A DNA stretch of 64,000 bases, taken from Cyprinodon diabolis. Taxonomy: Eukaryota; Chordata; Actinopteri; Cyprinodontiformes; Cyprinodontidae. The first letter of the stretch is position 1. Each line of letters opens with the position of its first letter. The notes beneath the pieces were generated by a model. The model was not told the origin of the DNA and ran no database searches. It saw only the letters and a list, made by a program, of their open reading frames with translations. Positions 59,097 to 64,000 of the stretch are shown piece by piece. Made by a program: the position numbers and the translations under genes. Location of the stretch: positions 33,838,337 to 33,902,336 of the forward strand of contig CM060069.1 in assembly GCA_030533445.1 (NCBI GenBank). Reading direction: 5' to 3'.

Positions 59097-59429
59097 TAGT
59101 GTTGCGCCAATGCCATTTTTGTCCCTGATACCGATACCCGATACCTGGCTGTGCAGTATCGGCCCATACCGATACCATAATAATGTAAAATAATTGCCAT
59201 CATGGCTTTGTCAAGCTGCTGCCTACTTTTGTGAAGCAGGAAAAAATCTAATACAAAGTGAAACCAGTGGAACTTTTTATTGCCTACCAGGAGTGGGTGA
59301 CAATAGTTGAATAAACTTTGGCTCTCAAAATGGTATCAGTGCCCTATTTGTTGGTACTCGCCGATTCCGATACCACTATTTAAGGGCAGTATCGGGGCCC
59401 CGTCCGATACTGGTATCGGTGCAACACTA
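59097..59429. mobile_element. hAT-type MITE with intact 8-bp target duplication
   Basis: Terminal inverted repeats TAGTGTTGCGCCAATGCC (59097) and GGTATCGGTGCAACACTA (ending 59429) are flanked by GTTAAAAT at 59089-59096 and 59430-59437. The 8-bp duplication and TAGTGTTGC-type ends fit hAT. The interior has several CCGATAC and GTATCGG units in both orientations. No coding capacity; frames crossing it are not genes. Confidence 0.88.
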
Positions 59430-59569
59430 GTTAAAATCCATTTATAGCTTTTCATGTTATCCTGTACACAGACAGACAGATAGACACAAACTCTCCTAAA
59501 AACATAACCTTCTTGGCAGAGGTAATAACAAAACAAACCTTAAACAAAAGGTCTATTTAAACAATTTAT

Positions 59570-60872
59570 GGGGGCCTGGAGTTGGAGCCAGACACACAAT
59601 TAAAGTGGAAAAATACACAACAGGCTGATCCAACTTTGCTGTAATTTCCTTAAAACAGGTCAAAATAGGGGCTCAGTATTCTCTTTGGCTTTCACCTGTC
59701 TGTATGGCCTCCCTACAATGTCTGGGCATCCTACTGATGAGGTGGCGGATGCTCTCATGAAGGTTCTCCTCCCAGACCTGGACTAAAGCATCTGCCAACT
59801 CCTGTGCACTCTCTGGTGCAACGTGATGTTGGTGGATGGATCGAGACATGATTTCCCAGATGTCCTCATTCAGATTCAAGTCTTGGGAACAGGGGCCAGT
59901 CCATAGCTTCAATGACTTCCTCTTGCGGGAACTGCTTACACACTTCAGCCACATAAGGTCTAGCACTGTCCTGCATTAGGATGAGTCCAGAACCAACCAC
60001 ACCAGCATATTATTTCACAGGGACCTGAGGGTCTCATCTCTGTAACTAATGGCAGTCATGCTACCTTTGGCGTGCACATTGAGGGCTGTGCTGCTCTCTA
60101 AAGAAATGCCACCCAACACCTTTACTGACCAACTGCCAAACCGTTTATGCTAAAGGATGTTACAGGCAGCAGATCGCTCCTCACAGTGTCTCCATACTCT
60201 GTCAAGTCTATCACATGCCCTCAGTGTTAACCTGATTTCATCTGTGAAGAGCAGGGCATCAGTGGCAAATTTGTCAATCCTGGAAAATGCCAAGCAACCT
60301 GTACTGTGTTGGGCTGTGAGCACAACCCCCATCTGTGGGTGTTGAGCCCTTATACCATCCTCATGGAGTTGGTTTCTAGCTCTTTGTATAGACATATTCA
60401 CATTTGTGGCTTGCTGGAGGTCAATTTACAGGGCTCTGGCGGTGCTCCACCTGTTCCTACTTACAGAAAGGCAAATTTAGAGGTCCTGCTGATGGGTTTT
60501 TGTCCTCTGACTTCCTCCTTCACATCTCCTGGTGAACTGGCCTGTCTCCTGGTTATGCCTTCGGCTTCTGGACACTACAGCTCACATTGATGTGCCATCA
60601 TGGATGAGCTGCACTACCAGTACCACTTGTGTGGGTTGTAGATTCAGTCTCATACCACAAGTGTAAAGCACCATCAACATACAAAAGTGAGCAAAACATC
60701 AGCCCGAAAGCAGAGGTAGGGTGTGTAAGTGTGTCTTGATAATTGCCATAGCTTCCACCTATTGTCTATTCCATCTGCACAACATGTGACATTGTCAGTG
60801 TTAGATTTCACAGAAGTTTGATTTAAGTTTTATTGTGTTGTTTGCGTGTTCCCTTAATCTTTTTGAGCAGTG
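59570..60872 (-). mobile_element. Tc1-like transposon, truncated at its 3' end
   Basis: On minus, the 5' end reads CACTGCTCAAAAAGATTAAG (ending at 60872 on plus), preceded by TA at 60873-60874. This is the terminus of a widespread fish Tc1-like family. Transposase blocks lie inside. Toward 59570 the sequence resembles the region just after the transposase stop, but the second inverted repeat is absent. Confidence 0.8.
59673..60401 (-). pseudogene. Tc1-like DDE transposase, degraded
   Basis: The minus-strand frame 60401-60150 encodes RARNQLHEDGIRAQHPQMGV, VVLTAQHSTGCLAFSR and LLFTDEIRLTL (first catalytic Asp region), ending in EERSAACNIL. The frame 59966-59673 holds the C-terminus, including EDIWEIMSRSIHQHH, DALVQVWEENLHESIRHLI and MPRHCREAIQTGESQREY. 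The stretch between them is homologous but frameshifted, and the second catalytic Asp region is decayed. The DNA-binding N-terminus is partly lost. Non-functional. Confidence 0.8.
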
Positions 60873-60874
60873 TA

Positions 60875-61689
60875 TATTTGACTGCTTTTGTTCAACATAC
60901 ACTTCTGTAACCTGGCAACTGCATTGTAACAGTATTCACACAATCATATTCATTAGAAAATCAATCTTGGCTGCCTCAGAGGTTCCAGTTTGTGGCCAAA
61001 ACACACAAATGTACAAACAATCTGTGTCGCTGTTGACTTCAACAACTTTTCTTATTGAAAGGCTTACTTACTTTGACTAATATAATTGAACAAAAGACAC
61101 ACTTTGTATGATCACAAGGTCAACATTTTGCAACATAGCCTGGTTAATATGAAAAAAAGGACTTATCAGATGTGTCCTTGAAAAAAATGTGTTTTTTTTT
61201 TGTTAAATACAAATATAAAAACTTTTAATTTTCCTCATATATAAAGCACAGCTAAAACATATTCACCTTTTTTCTGTATCCTAGTGTTCTGCTCAGTGTC
61301 ACGGTATGACCAGTGAGTAAAACAGCATTAGTGTAAACATTTATGTCTTTCAGGGCCATGTTTAAATTTTGCAACAACTACACCCAGAAGTTTAAAGACA
61401 AAAGCTCAAAAAAGTCATGCTCTGGTGTCTATTTATTAAACTAAAGTTTGTGTGATCTCCTCAGGAGTATTTTTACATTTGCTCATGGATGAATTGCTTT
61501 TGCCAATTTATTTGTGCCAAGGAACACTGTGTGCCTTTTGTAAGAGTCCTGATACAATCAAGCCATATTTAAGCCAAAGTGAGAACAGAAAGGAAATACA
61601 GGCTTTCTTTTTCTACAAGCTTAGATTTTTCTCTTTTTCTCTCTTTTCCTCCCATAAGTAATTTCTCTTTTTTGTTATCCAGTTGATGG
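60875..61689. other. Non-coding spacer
   Basis: No gene recognised. Confidence 0.5.
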
Positions 61690-61810
61690 AGTGTCAACCT
61701 GCCAAGGGTGAAACCTGCCTCCTAATGTATGGTAGCAGAGATAGAATGCAGCTTTTTAAGAAACTGTAGAAGGGATGGATGGATGGATGGATGGATGGAT
61801 GGATGGATGG
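61690..61810 (+). repeat. LINE-tail-like fragment with (ATGG)n satellite
   Basis: AACTGTAGAAGGGATGGATGG is the typical end of fish RTE/Rex-like LINE copies. The satellite occupies about 61774-61810. The frame across it is an artefact. Confidence 0.55.
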
Positions 61811-64000
61811 AAATGACAAAGTGACATTTGCAGAAAAAAAAATATTTTGTCAAACATTTATAAATAATACATATATGTTAGACAAAAAAGAGAAAATGTT
61901 CAATGTATGTACATTACCTAATGATAATGATGATCTAAAGTTTTTTTGTAGGACAAAACCACAATTTTGATTAATGACTTCAAATGACATTTTTCCATAA
62001 GGTTACATATTCTCCTTTGTTAAAACAAATAGAAGAAATAAATCACCTGTCACTGATGAAACAAAGAATTATTAAACATACAATGTTTTAATCTAAGTGT
62101 CTATCCTTACACTAGAATAGCAAAAACAGAATAAAATGCCAAACATTAGTTTATGGTGTTCAGAAGCTCTCAGTGTATTTGGTACTGTATTAGCATTACT
62201 TTTGTATCATGCTAGTACAGTCATTACATTATTCATATCCACAACTCTCCATGGCTAAAAAAATACAATGTACATTTTTTTAACAAAAATAGATAAAAAC
62301 AGACAACCTACAGTGCTGTTGTAAACTGTTATTACAGATACGTATGATAGTGTGATAACCAGTTACTTGTATAAACCCAGCTAATTTACAGACAGCGGCA
62401 TCAATTTGTTATACAAACTACCGTAGCTCACTTTCTCACTAAAGCTGATGATATAGAATTTAAAGATAATTAATTTGGCACTCTTCGAAATATGATTTGT
62501 TCAGTCAATGATTCGAGTCAATGATTCGATGCAATCAACTGGTTTTCCTTAAATAGAAAACTTTGAATCAATTTTACTTTCTGATCTGGTTGAATTGTCT
62601 TTGTAAAGTGCCTTTGAGATGACATGATCACACAGGTTTCTTAAAGTCGATACTTGTTTGATCTCCGAAAAAATACAAAAATCATTAATATCTTGGGGTG
62701 GTCCAGTGAACCCAATACATGCAATTGTTATTTCAAGGCCATGGTAAATAATATACTATCATGAAGTCTGCAAAAACTTTCAGCTTAGCTTCTCTTATCT
62801 TTCTTTTTCTCAAAAAAACTACTTCTTCCTAAAGCGAAGAACATTATGGACAACAGTGAGCATTCTCTTCAGAAGATTGTTAAACAACAGATTATCTTTA
62901 GTAGGATTCTTCCCAACAACAATTATCAACAGCTACAACCGGTAAAAAAAAAAAAAAAAAAGAATTACTGTATGAGTTACTGCAACATATAATTTCCCTT
63001 AACAATGTAATACTGAATTTAATAGAATAATTAGCACTCTGATAGATTCATAATAGAATTTTAATCCTCCACCTGACATTTAAGCCTTAAATAACCAAGC
63101 TCCATCCAGTACCAGAGATCTGATTGTTCCTTATGTTCCTAACAGAGCACTTTGCTCTCAGTCTGCAGGTTTACTGGTGGCTCGTATAAATTCTAACAGT
63201 AAAATGGCAGGCAGATCTTTTAGTTTATTTGTTTGCATTATTTGAAAGACTTGTCACTTTAAAATGATGATCGAAATTTGCAACATGCCCAGCAAAAGCT
63301 TATGTAGAGATCTTTGTCTTTACAGCAAAACACTTGTAAAGATTTATTGTTTATTACTGTAGATGTGGAAGAGTAATTTGGTGCAGGTGCACCTCTGTGT
63401 ACTGTATAACATGGCCTAGGCTGTCAGAAGATATTAGCATAAAGTAAGAAACGAAAAGCCTGTCGCCCCATGTTGAACAAATGGACTGATTTGTGCATCT
63501 TAGGATCTCTGCCAACACCTTTATTATTCTGCAAGATAGTAACTGGCATATCTCCTCCTTGTGGACCTGTAATGTTTTAGTTCCACTCAAATCTTTCAAA
63601 CTGCTATGCAAACATTATTTAAATGTAAGTGTAATAACTGTCAAATAAAAAAAAAAATCTAAGTTGCTCTTACATAAAGTCAATGTCAGTTTATCATTTT
63701 TGCTGCCATTCTAAAGCAAATAATAAGTAAAACTAGAGTCAACCATTTTTATTTTTTGTTTGTTTCTTCAAGTTGATATTGCATATAGTCTCACAGCAGC
63801 TCTAATTTGCATTATGGCATATCTTAAAAAGACCCAAATCCCATAACTTAATTTTTTACAGCTTTCCAGTGCCCTTTAGAAGTTTTGTTTCTTTTTTTTG
63901 CATTCATGCTTTTATGAGCAGCTGAAGAAGAAGCAATGGTGCCACAGGCATACAATGCTAATGTCTCCCTAGGCTTTAGCAGCATTACGGTTCAGAAGCT
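61811..64000. other. Non-coding stretch to window end
   Basis: No gene or transposon terminus recognised. An A run lies near 62944-62960. Confidence 0.5.

Noticed and set aside
61779..61970. Frame starting with repeated Met-Asp-Gly-Trp
   Set aside because: Artefact of the ATGG satellite.

Overview
This is vertebrate nuclear DNA, almost certainly from a teleost fish. It is AT-rich with long (TA)n tracts. Its mobile elements are typical of teleosts: sushi-type Ty3/gypsy LTR retrotransposons and their solo LTRs, Tc1-like transposons, hAT elements, TTAA-flanked elements, R4/Dong-like and RTE/Rex-like LINE remnants, and fragments of common fish dispersed repeats. No complete host protein-coding gene is visible. 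The only credible host coding sequence is one probable terminal exon on the minus strand (48632-48955). Bacterial features such as operons and ribosome binding sites do not apply.

Layout. 1-4.5 kb: non-coding. 4.6-5.8 kb: a (TA)43 tract, an internally deleted R4-like LINE and two inverted-repeat structures. 7.1-16.7 kb: a cluster of LTR sequences: four solo LTRs (7125-7970, 11219-12034, 13727-14452, and 15986-16683 on minus) plus a truncated LTR (12324-12803), with an hAT transposase remnant at 10.0-10.65 kb. 17-29.5 kb: a 31-base C homopolymer, a degraded Tc1-like transposon (19.1-20.0 kb), another minus-strand solo LTR (21660-22299), further LTR-like and SINE/LINE-tail fragments and a (TCAG)n satellite. 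32.3-39.7 kb: two copies of one TTAA-flanked non-autonomous element in opposite orientation, each carrying a short shared open reading frame, with an LTR fragment, a small MITE and dispersed repeats between them. 41.5-42.4 kb: a LINE remnant on minus. 42.4-48.6 kb: a repeat-poor tract, possibly the long 3' UTR of the exon at 48632-48955. 51.75-57.6 kb: a 5.3-kb Ty3/gypsy sushi-like retrotransposon (51984-57271, target duplication TCGCC), which appears nested in an older TTAA-flanked element. 59.1-60.9 kb: an hAT MITE with an intact 8-bp target duplication, then a decayed Tc1-like transposon. The remainder is unremarkable non-coding DNA.

The best-preserved system is the sushi-like retrotransposon. 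Its gag frame is open. Its pol has frameshifts and deletions, and its 3' LTR has lost U3 and the start of R. The primer-binding site just inside the 5' LTR is complementary to the predicted 5' end of the element's own transcript, as expected for Tf1-type self-priming. A second complementary segment lies near the end of the LTR. The solo LTRs show that related families were active here and were repeatedly reduced by LTR-LTR recombination.
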